From: Tolypothrix tenuis PCC 7101
GTDB taxonomy: Bacteria > Cyanobacteriota > Cyanobacteriia > Cyanobacteriales > Nostocaceae
Direction of reading: 5' to 3'
Length of the DNA: 64,000 nucleotides
Assembly (NCBI RefSeq): GCF_002368295.1
Contig: NZ_AP018248.1
Coordinates: forward strand, 2,054,285-2,118,284
Part shown: piece by piece, positions 19,814-29,000 of the stretch
Layout: the number at the start of each line of letters is the position of its first letter
Position numbering within the stretch: the first letter of the stretch is position 1
Notes under the pieces: generated by a model
Databases searched by the model: none
Told to the model about the DNA's origin: nothing
The model's input: only the letters and a program-made list of their open reading frames with translations
Position numbers and translations under genes: made by a program

Positions 19814-20335
19814 ATTTTGTTGTCCTCTTCACCCAGGGTTATTACCTAAGCACAAGAGTATATAGTATGTCTGCAAAATCAGCTTGAGGACAATTACTGA
19901 GGCTTAGGGGGAAAGACGCGATTAATCAGAGACGCGATTCATCGCGTCTGTACAAGAGGAAAAGTTATACCATTTTGAAAAAAGAACGCGACAGATGGCT
20001 AGGGGCACGGCATCCGCAATCTTTTGGTATATCAAATATCTTACTGGTGCCCATACGTGTCAACTTAAGCTAAAAGCTATATAGGACGGGCTTTGTACAA
20101 ATACCTCGCGCCCTCATCCCCTAACCCCTTCTCCCACAGGAGAAGGGGAATTGAATCTCTTGCTCCCCTCTCCTGGTGGGAGAGGGGCTGGGGGTGAGGG
20201 CGAAACCTTGCAACTAAGCGGGTTTCACGTTAAGTTGACACCTATGACTGGTGCCGTGCCCCTACAAAGAATTTATCTGTGGCAAACATTATTTGAACTG
20301 GTATTATTTCTCCCTCATTTCCCAGTCACCAGTCC
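19814..20335. other. Intergenic region dominated by a nested MITE
   Basis: No gene. After about 100 bases comes a partial copy of the GACGCGATT...AATCGCGTC palindrome (about 19917-19955; compare 21661-21694). MITE family 1 copy B then fills 19965-20306. Confidence 0.6.
19965..20306. mobile_element. MITE family 1, copy B (nested insert, core inverted)
   Basis: The outer ends match copy A (GAAAAAAGAACGCGACAGAT...TTTGAACTGGTATTA). An inner insert bounded by GTGTCAACTTAA (about 20057) and TTAAGTTGACAC (about 20241) carries CTCTCC/GGAGAG-rich hairpin cargo. Compared with copy E, everything between the GGGGCACGGCA/TGCCGTGCCCC arms is in the opposite orientation relative to the outer ends. Confidence 0.8.
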
Positions 20336-21199
20336 CTAATCCCCACTTAAAGACTTCTCTAAATTCTCAGCTTGTTGCTCTTCTTGCTTGAGCAGTAACA
20401 TATAGACTAAACCAAAAATCAAGATACCCAACACGCCATAGGAATAGGAAGCTTGTCCTCCATGCCAACTATCAAAAGCAGCCTTGTTAGTTCCTTGCAT
20501 TACAGCTAACATGGCAATTCTGATTCCATTAATAACAAATCCTAAAAGAATGGCAAAAATTGGTACAAAGAAGCGCTTCTTTTTAGCGATGGGGAACATG
20601 ACCAGCGCAATAATAGATATCCCTAATATATAGTTGATGGTATCTATACCAGAACAACTATGAACTACTTTGATGCTACCTGTTGGTAAGTAGATATTGA
20701 CTCCATTAATCTTGACATCAAAGCCTGCATACCACAAAAGAAGGCTGGCAAATTTGGCACTCAAAGGAGAAATATCAAATAATAAATCGGAAACTACAGC
20801 CGGAACTCCCAGAAAAAATAAAATAATTAGTTCTTCCCAATATTGCTTTAATCCCTTAAAACCTGAGGCTAGTAAGCTAACGGCAAAAGCGGAAGTAAAT
20901 GATAACAGCCGTAAGGTATGTTCTAAATTTTGTGTGGCACTTTGCCATAGCACCCAACTAATTAATAGCAAGCCAATAATTGTAGAAAAAACATCACTTT
21001 CAAAGCGTAGTGTATGACGTTTATCCCATAATAAAGAACCTGTAGCAAATAGAAACAAAATACTCATTCCTAAATGGCCGATATCATGAGCTTTCCAAAC
21101 TAATGTGAGACATATTGTCTCTAGAGCAGCCGTAATACTTAAAAGCCAAAATGGTTCTTGTCTGAGAATTTTGGGTGAGATAATATTAGTCAAATTCAT
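20336..21199 (-). CDS. Cyanoexosortase (exosortase/archaeosortase family transpeptidase)
   Basis: A 287-residue polytopic membrane protein with about eight hydrophobic segments. The exosortase catalytic triad is visible: Cys in VVHSCSGIDTINYI, Arg in GFVINGIRIAML, and His in DSWHGGQASY. Such enzymes cleave PEP-CTERM-type tails of secreted proteins and attach them to the envelope. Sequence and length fit the cyanobacterial cyanoexosortase A type. The ATG at 21199 starts just before the first membrane segment. The usual adjacent cyanosortase-associated protein gene is absent on both sides. A MITE lies immediately downstream, and no PEP-CTERM substrate was noticed in the window. Confidence 0.88.
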   Translation of the reverse strand: MNLTNIISPKILRQEPFWLLSITAALETICLTLVWKAHDIGHLGMSILFLFATGSLLWDKRHTLRFESDVFSTIIGLLLISWVLWQSATQNLEHTLRLLSFTSAFAVSLLASGFKGLKQYWEELIILFFLGVPAVVSDLLFDISPLSAKFASLLLWYAGFDVKINGVNIYLPTGSIKVVHSCSGIDTINYILGISIIALVMFPIAKKKRFFVPIFAILLGFVINGIRIAMLAVMQGTNKAAFDSWHGGQASYSYGVLGILIFGLVYMLLLKQEEQQAENLEKSLSGD

Positions 21200-21732
21200 G
21201 GCAAGATTGGGTTTGGTAATATCAAAATTATTATTCTTAAATAATATATTTATTAAATATAATAAAATTCAATTATGATAAGATTAGGAAATATTTGATA
21301 ATAACCTATTGTGTGAATAGATGATTTTCTATGAGTTTGGCGCTTTGAGATATCAATTGCCTTATACCAAGAGCGAATAGTTAACTATTAGGTATTTAAA
21401 GAAGATTGAAAATTACACGAGAAAAGAAATTTTATAGCTGAATATTTGATGTTGCTCTCAATAATGTGCCAAGATTTGCGAATCGCTCTCCTTTCTATTG
21501 ATAGTTTCTAGGTAAAATATCTGTCACCATAAATTTTTTACTTAACCTAAGTGTTATCCCCAGGACTAATGTAATAAATCTTTAAGTAAATAAACGGAAA
21601 TTAAATAAATTATTTATAAAGTAATTAGGCAAACTAGATAAATTTTGTGTAAAGTCAACACTTGTACAGACGCGATTAATCGCGTCTGTACAAGAAATTC
21701 CTCATCCGTCTCATCCCCCAATCCCCAATCTT
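21200..21732. other. Intergenic region upstream of the exosortase gene
   Basis: AT-rich, no gene. It ends with a perfect 34-bp palindrome (21661-21694, separate entry) close to the stop codon of the downstream minus-strand gene. Confidence 0.55.
21661..21694. repeat. Perfect 34-bp palindrome
   Basis: CTTGTACAGACGCGATT followed immediately by its exact reverse complement, with no spacer. Related partial copies occur near 19917-19955 and more weakly near 38333. It sits about 40 bp past the stop of the minus-strand ATPase gene. It could be a terminator-like structure or a dispersed palindromic element. Confidence 0.8.
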
Positions 21733-23901
21733 TTACACAGCAGCCTCAGCTGTGACTGAAACACAAGAATTGACTAAAGGTAAAAGCGGCCCTATTTGTT
21801 CTTGTCCATTGACTGCTAAGTCGCTATGACAGAGGTATACTTTCTCGGATACGCGGGACAGCAAATCTGCCAAAATTCTTTTTAGTCGCTCGTCTTCAGC
21901 GTTTTTCTCGTCTTCTGCTGTCCAAGGTGCACCTAACCTGTCTTGCAGAAATAAAGGTGCGCCAAATAATGTAGCTGCGCCACCTTTAGCCCAGAGGGGT
22001 GAACTCGCATCTAACCAAAAATGCCAACGGTGAAATCTTCTACTAGAACGGTATTGAAAAATTGTTGCTAGGGTAACAGCTTTTTTAGCTGGGCCGATAG
22101 GGCGCAAAGGATAGGGGTTGGCGGTAATCGTACCGCGTCGCAGCAGTTGAATAAATTCGCTGATGGTGGCTTCTGCAGCCGCGCGTGTAGGTGAATTAGT
22201 TGGTTGTAGTCTGGTGTTAATTTCCCAGTAATGTTGGGCGGTTTCTAGCAATTCCCTTAAGGCTGCTAACTGGTCGTAGGGGGGATTGCTATCTTTACAG
22301 AGGAAGTCTTGCACTGCTAGGTATAACAGGGAAATGGGGCTAGGAATTAACCGCTGTTCTTGTTGCGATCGCTGTTTTTCTAACCACTGTAATATTTCAC
22401 TATAAGCTGTGGTGGCAGCATAGCCGATTCTATCCCAACGCTCAAATGCTGTTACAGGTAGCAGGTTGGGGCGTTCGGGGTGGGGTTCAAAGCAATAATC
22501 TGCTATTAAACCGGCGCGTACTGGGTCGATGTCGCTGCTGATTTCTGAGGAATTATCGGCGGTTTTTTGTCTGCGGCTTAAAACCACTAGCATTTCCGCT
22601 ACGGCATCTCTATCTACTAAGCGACCCAAGCCGGGATAAACTAGGGCAAGTATGGTGAGTAATGCCCGAACTGCTGGTGAACTAATTAAGGGGCGTTGGT
22701 CGTTGAGGGGTTCTACCAGAATATTTTGCTTGTTGAGGATTTCGATGAGGGTATAACGGGCGATCGCATCTAAACCGGGGGCGATGACTGCGACTTCTTC
22801 CGGTTCTACTTCTCCTGACTTGATCGCATCTACAATTACTTCTGCTGTTTGCCGCAAGAGTTGGGCACGGGAAGTAGTTTGAATTGACTGTACTGTTTCT
22901 GGTAAGCTCAACATCACCGCTGGTTCTGTGGCTAATTCCATCATTTGGGTAGCTAATTGCATTGCCAAGGACTCACGGGAAGGCCCTACTAAGTTTTCGA
23001 CATGACAGCGTCCTGCTAAGGCTGCTAAATAGTTGGGATCTGCACCTAATCCTAAACGCACTGCACCCTCTGAATTGTAGCTAAAAGCCCCTACAGCGCC
23101 TTGGTCTAACAACACATCAAACAAATTACGGGCTATGCCAGGATAATCATCAACATCATCTGCGAGTACAGCTTGGTAACGCTTTCTGAGTTGCTGTTGA
23201 TATTGGGAATTTGGTAATAAGTGCTGTTTGTACAGTTCGGTAATAATTCCGTAGGTGAGCAATCCCTTGTCTAAACACCAGTCGCGCCACTCTAGCAATA
23301 ACGAGGCGAGAAATTCTGGCTCTAAATAGATGGGATTGTCAGCGAAACCGCTTGCTAAAATTGAGGAAATCTCTTCACAGGGTTGGCCACTGTATGCTGC
23401 TAGTTGCAGTAAATCGAGGATGCGACGTACTAAACGATACTCATTCATTCCCGCAAGGCGGAGAGTTTCTTCGTCTAAATGCGATCGCCAAAGTTTTGTG
23501 GCTAATTCCTGTTCTGTTTCGGGGCGCAATCTGACGGGAAATTGTGCTTTTAGCTGCAGTGATTGTATCAGTAAAGGCCAAAATAAAATGACTTCATCCT
23601 GAAAGAAGCCCAAAGGGGTCTTGGCTCTAACTGGATATTTACCCAGGGTTGCTGTAACAATTCTATCTCCTAATTCTCTGCGATTATCATCATTGGCAGC
23701 CAACAGCAAAACTCCTGGTTCTGTTTGCCGTAAATCTAATCCTTTGGATAGTTGTTTGCCTTTTTTTTGTCTTTTTTGGGTAGTATAAAATGATCCGTTA
23801 CCTTGGTTTTCGCCTTGTACCCAATCACAAAACTGTTTAACTAAACCTGTTGTTTTACCGCTGCGGCTACCGCCAACAATCCATACAGAATCAAAAACCA
23901 C
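21733..23901 (-). CDS. AddB/UvrD-like superfamily 1 ATPase (recombinase-family protein)
   Basis: A 722-residue P-loop protein. Walker A is GGSRSGKT at residues 10-17. A Walker B-like VLADDVDDYP lies near residue 240. Later helicase-type segments follow: EVAVIAPGLDAIARYTLIE and LISSPAVRALLTILALVYP. The order resembles the UvrD/AddB helicase fold, but no C-terminal nuclease cysteine cluster is seen, so this is probably an AddB-like protein without nuclease. A role in recombination or repair is inference. The start is GTG at 23901 with GAGAGGG upstream. It diverges from pxcA across about 87 bp, so the two probably share a regulatory region. Confidence 0.65.
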   Translation of the reverse strand: MVFDSVWIVGGSRSGKTTGLVKQFCDWVQGENQGNGSFYTTQKRQKKGKQLSKGLDLRQTEPGVLLLAANDDNRRELGDRIVTATLGKYPVRAKTPLGFFQDEVILFWPLLIQSLQLKAQFPVRLRPETEQELATKLWRSHLDEETLRLAGMNEYRLVRRILDLLQLAAYSGQPCEEISSILASGFADNPIYLEPEFLASLLLEWRDWCLDKGLLTYGIITELYKQHLLPNSQYQQQLRKRYQAVLADDVDDYPGIARNLFDVLLDQGAVGAFSYNSEGAVRLGLGADPNYLAALAGRCHVENLVGPSRESLAMQLATQMMELATEPAVMLSLPETVQSIQTTSRAQLLRQTAEVIVDAIKSGEVEPEEVAVIAPGLDAIARYTLIEILNKQNILVEPLNDQRPLISSPAVRALLTILALVYPGLGRLVDRDAVAEMLVVLSRRQKTADNSSEISSDIDPVRAGLIADYCFEPHPERPNLLPVTAFERWDRIGYAATTAYSEILQWLEKQRSQQEQRLIPSPISLLYLAVQDFLCKDSNPPYDQLAALRELLETAQHYWEINTRLQPTNSPTRAAAEATISEFIQLLRRGTITANPYPLRPIGPAKKAVTLATIFQYRSSRRFHRWHFWLDASSPLWAKGGAATLFGAPLFLQDRLGAPWTAEDEKNAEDERLKRILADLLSRVSEKVYLCHSDLAVNGQEQIGPLLPLVNSCVSVTAEAAV

Positions 23902-23988
23902 AAGCCCTCTCTTTGTAGATTTGTTAGTATAATTCGTGCGTTAATTTAAGGTTAAGAATCACCAAATCATGCTGGATGATTGCCGACG

Positions 23989-25305
23989 ATGAAGAACTCT
24001 GTTTTTGGCGATAAAATTTACTCTTTCTTGCTGGGTCTTTACCGATGGTATTTACGCACACCAGAACGTTCTCTGGATGAGGCTTATAACGCGGCATTAA
24101 AAATTAAAGAACTAGAAGATCAACATTTTAATGGTAATAAAATAGACCCCGACTTAGCCATGTACAGTAATAATGTCATGGATTATTTTGAGGCAGACTT
24201 GAGAAAGCAATTAAAAATTGCGCGGATGCGACTAACAGAGTTTAAAGGTAGTCGGTGGTTTTTAAATGAAGGAAATCAAAAAGCGGCGAACAAAGCAGGT
24301 GTAGAATATCCTGAACCTTACGTAATTTTAGAAAAGCTCAGGTTTATCGACCAAATTATTTCTAAATATACAATTTTAGATGAAGAACCGAGTTCGCTGG
24401 CTGTAGTTGATAGAACTCCGAAAGTTCCTACTAATTCAGCTATTAACCCTCCACCAATCACTAAACAAAAAGTTCCGATAACTGAGAGAAGCAAGCCTCA
24501 AGGAAAAGCAAATACAACGGGAATTTTACCCCGTTCAATTTTAAGTACGATTACTCGCCTGCAAGTAGAATTAGACCCAAATTCAGAACAAGATGTAGTT
24601 CAAAATTTCCGGCAAACGCAAAAAAGAACCATCATATCTATTAGGTTTATTTTACTGTTAATTATTGTACCACTTTTAACCCATCAACTAGCAAAAACAT
24701 TAGTAGTTGGCCCTTTAATTGAGCATTTTCGAGGTTCGGAGGCTGTGCAAATTTTCCTGAATGTAGAAATGGAAGAGGAAGCGTTAGCTACGCTAGAAAG
24801 GTTTGAAGAAAGGCTAAAATTTGAGAATTTGATTACCAAAGCACCGCCAATATCTGCTGAAGAATTGGAAACTCACATGAAAGAGAAAGCAGGTGAGATT
24901 GCCGAAGAATTCCGCGAAGAAAGCGCGAATGCGATTAAAAATGTGTTTGCAGATATCTTTTCTGTAGGGGCGTTTATTTGGCTGTTGCTTGTTAGTAAAT
25001 CTTCTATCATTACTATCAAAGAATTTTTCGATAATCTTGTCTATGGTTTGAGTGATAGCGCTAAGGCATTTATTATCATTTTGTTCACTGATATATTTGT
25101 AGGGTTTCACTCCCCGCATGGCTGGGAAGTAATTTTAGAAGGGGTTTCCCGCCATTGGGGTTTACCAGCAAATAGAGATTTTATCTTCTTATTTATTGCT
25201 ACGTTCCCGGTGATTTTAGATACGATTTTTAAATACTGGATTTTCCGTTACTTAAACCGGATATCGCCTTCTGCGGTGGCGACTTATCATAATATGAATG
25301 AGTAA
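23989..25305 (+). CDS. pxcA: Proton extrusion protein PxcA (CemA family)
   Basis: PxcA is an inner-membrane protein needed for light-induced Na+-dependent proton extrusion in cyanobacteria; its plastid homologue is CemA. The 438-residue protein (ATG at 23989; an in-frame TTG at 23980 is possible) has a hydrophilic N-terminal half. The C-terminal CemA domain has four membrane segments: IISIRFILLLIIVPLLTHQL (about 215-235), VFADIFSVGAFIWLLLVSK, AFIIILFTDIFVGFHSPHGW and DFIFLFIATFPVILDTIFKY. The FHSPHGWE motif is diagnostic of the family. Length is normal for the cyanobacterial version. Confidence 0.95.
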   Translation: MKNSVFGDKIYSFLLGLYRWYLRTPERSLDEAYNAALKIKELEDQHFNGNKIDPDLAMYSNNVMDYFEADLRKQLKIARMRLTEFKGSRWFLNEGNQKAANKAGVEYPEPYVILEKLRFIDQIISKYTILDEEPSSLAVVDRTPKVPTNSAINPPPITKQKVPITERSKPQGKANTTGILPRSILSTITRLQVELDPNSEQDVVQNFRQTQKRTIISIRFILLLIIVPLLTHQLAKTLVVGPLIEHFRGSEAVQIFLNVEMEEEALATLERFEERLKFENLITKAPPISAEELETHMKEKAGEIAEEFREESANAIKNVFADIFSVGAFIWLLLVSKSSIITIKEFFDNLVYGLSDSAKAFIIILFTDIFVGFHSPHGWEVILEGVSRHWGLPANRDFIFLFIATFPVILDTIFKYWIFRYLNRISPSAVATYHNMNE

Positions 25306-25347
25306 GGGAATAGGGAAAGAATAATAAAGAGGTAAGCGTTTTGTAGC

Positions 25348-25415
25348 GTGCGTTAGGTGTAGCCGTAACGCACGAAAAGCGGTTTAAAGATGCGTTACGC
25401 TATCGCTAACGCATC
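25348..25415. repeat. Tandem pair of TGCGTTA/TAACGCA hairpins
   Basis: GTGCGTTA...TAACGCAC at 25348-25373 and GATGCGTTA...TAACGCATC at 25389-25415. The same element is found near 308-345, 650-686, 37108-37136 and 54475. It is a dispersed palindromic repeat. Confidence 0.75.
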
Positions 25416-25554
25416 CTACATGAATTGCCAAAATCAAATGTTAGTCCTGTAACCATTCAATTTGATTTGAGAACAAGTGTGTGCGATCGCATTTTCGTTT
25501 TTGCCATGTCTACGATGGGCTAGGCTGTTTTTGAGACAGCGATCAGCCCAAATG

Positions 25555-25870
25555 CTTGGATAAAACGCGGAAAGACGAGGGCGATCGCTGTAAATGAAAG
25601 CGCGAAACACCGAATTACGACGATCATTATCGTAAATAAGAGAGGAAAACACCGAATTATGAAGATGATCATCGTAAATAAGGGAGGAAAACACCGAATT
25701 ATGAAGATGATCGTCGTAAATAAGGGAGGAAAACACCGAATTACGACGATAATTATCGTAAATGAAAGGGTAAAACCCTAAATGACGACGATCATTGTCG
25801 TAAATAAGAGAGGAATACACCGAATTACGACGATCATTGTCGTAAATGAAGGGATGATTGCTGTAAATAA
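25555..25870. repeat. 42-bp tandem repeat, about 7 units, each a potential hairpin
   Basis: The unit is about AAACACCGAATTACGACGAT plus 22 more bases ending TAAGAGAGGA. Each unit contains TTACGAC...GTCGTAA arms around a short GATCATT-like loop. Unit-to-unit changes are often compensatory (ATTACGACG...TCGTAAA versus ATTATGAAG...CGTCGTAAA). The period of 42 keeps minus-strand frames open (14-residue peptide repeat SSLIYDDHLHNSVF). Confidence 0.85.
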
Positions 25871-26046
25871 AACAGTAATTTCTACGACGGACTACGCCTA
25901 CGCGCTTTTTGAGAAAACTATCAGCTAAAATACTGCTGTGTTAACCAGAAATTCTATCTACCTTTCCCCTTTACCCCTTTCCCTTTACCCTTTTCCCCTT
26001 CAATTATTTAAAGCCTAATTTCTAGAAATTACACTCCCATAATCCA

Positions 26047-29000
26047 TCAATTTACGGCAGCACGGGGGCGCAATAATTGCACGAAGGTGTCACTTACGGT
26101 ATGGTCTTTAGTATCGGCGGCGTATTGAATAATTTTCTCCCGCAGTTCTTTGGCTGCATCTAAGGGGAGTAGGGTTGCCAGCAAAAAGTATACACCGCGA
26201 AAACGTGGGTCGCCCATGTGATCGATGAGACGTTTTTCCGCTTCTTCATTCTCACCGAGAAAGTTTTGCACTAAAAAGAATTCCATAATTTTGTCGTGGC
26301 GGAAATACCATTCTTTCTTGGCTGCGCCTTCTTCGTTTTGCCATTGACGGCTGACAACCATTTTATATTTCTCGTCTTCTAAAGACTGTAAAACTTGGTA
26401 AAATTCATCTCCCGGTAAAGCTTGTTCATCGTTCAGCCGCATATCATATACAGCTTGGGAGAATTTTTTGAGGGGAAATTCCTGTTTCCACTCTTGCTGG
26501 TATTCCGTAGCCATCAAATTATATTGCTGTTGTTGCAGGTGGAATAAGTCGGGGGATTCGCCTTGGGCTAGCATCAACGCCACCACAGTTAAATCCATTG
26601 GGTTAGAAAGAATTCTGTTAACTGCGGCTAACTCTTCGGCTGATGGCTGGGTGCTGAGAGTTTGATTTAAATAATTAGCGCAGGCTTGCTCGTATTCCTT
26701 ACCTTGAATTTTGGCATCTTTGGGCAGGCGGGGCTGACGGGAAATTAAGAATTGCTGAATTTGCGCTTGTTCAAGGGGTTGTAATTTATATATTTTGGCT
26801 GTTGAGGGTGGTGTCCACTCTAGGGGCTGGGTAGTCATAATGATGTTACCCCGGAAGTAGCTTTCGACAAACTGGGTGATTTTTGCTCTAGTGTCGGCGG
26901 TAACTTCATTGAGTCCGTCGATGCAGATATCTAAAGCACCACTGTAAATCAAATTCTTGAGAAAATCAGCATCTTGTGCTTGTCCGTGCAGCTTGGCTTG
27001 AATGGCTTCAATTACGCCTTTTTCGCATTTGCGGGCGGGGAGATAAACCACCAGGCGCGGTGAGGTTTTCACCAAATGGCGGAGAAACATGGATTTACCC
27101 AAGCCGGAATCGCCTTCGAGGACAATTTGCCCTTTGATATTGGGTAGCACCTGGGTAATGGCTACGGGTTCCTCGGTGTTGGGAAGTTTTACTTGCGAGT
27201 CGGGGAAGTAAGCTTGGGGGTTAAAATTATCTAACCCAGCATCGGCAAGAAGGGAAGGCTGGAAGGGTTCAAATAATTTGCGGCGGAAGGGCGGAAACCA
27301 GGTGAGGAGAAAGCCGACATAGCCGACACCGAGAATGCGCCGCACCCAAGGATTCCAGAAGAAGATGGCTTGGACTTGGGGAAATTTAGGATAAGCGAAG
27401 ATGAGGGCAAGCCAAAAAGCAGCGTGAATTAATATAGTAGTTCTGGCGTTGAAAAACCACTGCCAACCTTTGAGATTAACTATTACTGATTGCAGGGAAT
27501 CAGCTTCGTTGTATCCAGCTTTTTTGAGGTTGTTATAGTGAGTTTCTAAAATTACAATATCTTGCGGTTTCCAAGTTACTTTTCTGGCGACTACAGCAAT
27601 TTGCTTCGCTAAGTCTTCCCGTAATCGTGCTAAACCTTGGCTAGGTTCCCAGGCTTGAGCAAAGATTTTGAGAGTTTTATCACCGCGATCGTGGCTTAAT
27701 GAAGTAGGAATTGTTTTAGGATCGGGAAAACCCAGCCATGTAAGCAGTGTTTTGACTTCATCAGTGCCACCACCAAGGAGATAGCTTAAAAACCTCCACT
27801 GTAAAAATTCTGATTGACCTACGTAATAGACTCTATCCAGAATTACTAAAACATTATTTAGGTTGAGTTGTTCTATCTTACCCAATGCTTCTGCTGCATC
27901 TTGACGAAAACCTTTCTCAACGGTTTCATCCTTGAAGAAGTCGAGGATGTCTTTGACGTAGGGTTTGGCAGCCTCTCCCAGATTTCCCAATCCTGATGCT
28001 GCACCAGCACGAATATCCTGGTCAATAGTTTTATCTTTGAGGATGTCAGCGATATCTTTAACATAGAGTTTGCTTGTGTCTTTCATCCCCACATTTGCCA
28101 ATGCTTCTGCTGCACTAGTACGAATTCTGGAGTCATTACTATAGGTAATCGTGCTAGAAGTTTTATCCTTAAAGAAGTCGAAGATGTCTTTAACGTAGGG
28201 TTTGGCAGTCTCCCCCATATTTAGTAATGCTACTGCTGCACCGGAACGAACATAATTGTCAACAGATTTATCCTTGAGGATGTCAGCGATGTCTTTGACG
28301 TAGGGTTTAGCAGCCTCCCCCAGATTTCCCAATGCTACTGCTGCACCGGAACGAACAGTTGATTCAACAGATTTATCCTTGAGGAAGTCGAGGATGTCTT
28401 TGACGTAGGGTTTGGCAGCTTCCCCCAGATTTCCCAATCCTGATGCTGCACCGGAACGAACAGTTGAGTCAACGGATTTATCTTTGAGGAAGTCGAGGAT
28501 GTCTTTGACGTAGGGTTTGGCAGCCTCCCCCAGATTTCCCAATGCTACTGCTGCACCGGAACGAACATAATTGTCAACGGATTTATCCTTGAGGATGTCA
28601 GCGATGTCTTTGACGTAGGGTTTAGTAGCCTCTCCCAGATTTCCCAATGCCACTGCTGCACCGGAACGAACAGTTGAGTCAACAGATTTATCTTTGAGGA
28701 AGTCGAGAATGTCTTTGATATAGGGTTTGGCAGCCTCCCCCAGATTTCCCAATGTCACTGCTGCACCGGAACGAACAGTTGAGTCAACGGATTTATCCTT
28801 GAGGATGTCAGCGATGTCTTTGATATAGGGTTTAGCAGCCTCTCCCAGATTTCCCAATGTCACTGCTGCACCGGAACGAACATAATTGTCAACGGATTTA
28901 TCCTTGAGGATGTCAACAATATCTTTGACGTAGGGTTTAGCAGCCTCCCCCAGATTTCCCAATGCCACTGCTGCACCGTAACGAACAGTTGAGTCAACAG

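Larger units (their letters stand above)
25306..26046. other. Repeat-rich intergenic region after pxcA
   Basis: Two TGCGTTA/TAACGCA hairpins (25348-25373 and 25389-25415) follow pxcA directly and could serve as its terminator. A 42-bp tandem array occupies about 25555-25870 (separate entry). The rest is C/T-rich low complexity near 25955-26000. A 128-codon minus-strand frame over the array is a by-product of the repeat period and is not called as a gene. Confidence 0.6.

Noticed and set aside
25434..25820. 128-codon minus-strand open frame over the 42-bp array
   Set aside because: The frame exists because 42 is divisible by three and the unit lacks stops. There is no family resemblance and no ribosome site, and the sequence is better explained as a hairpin repeat.
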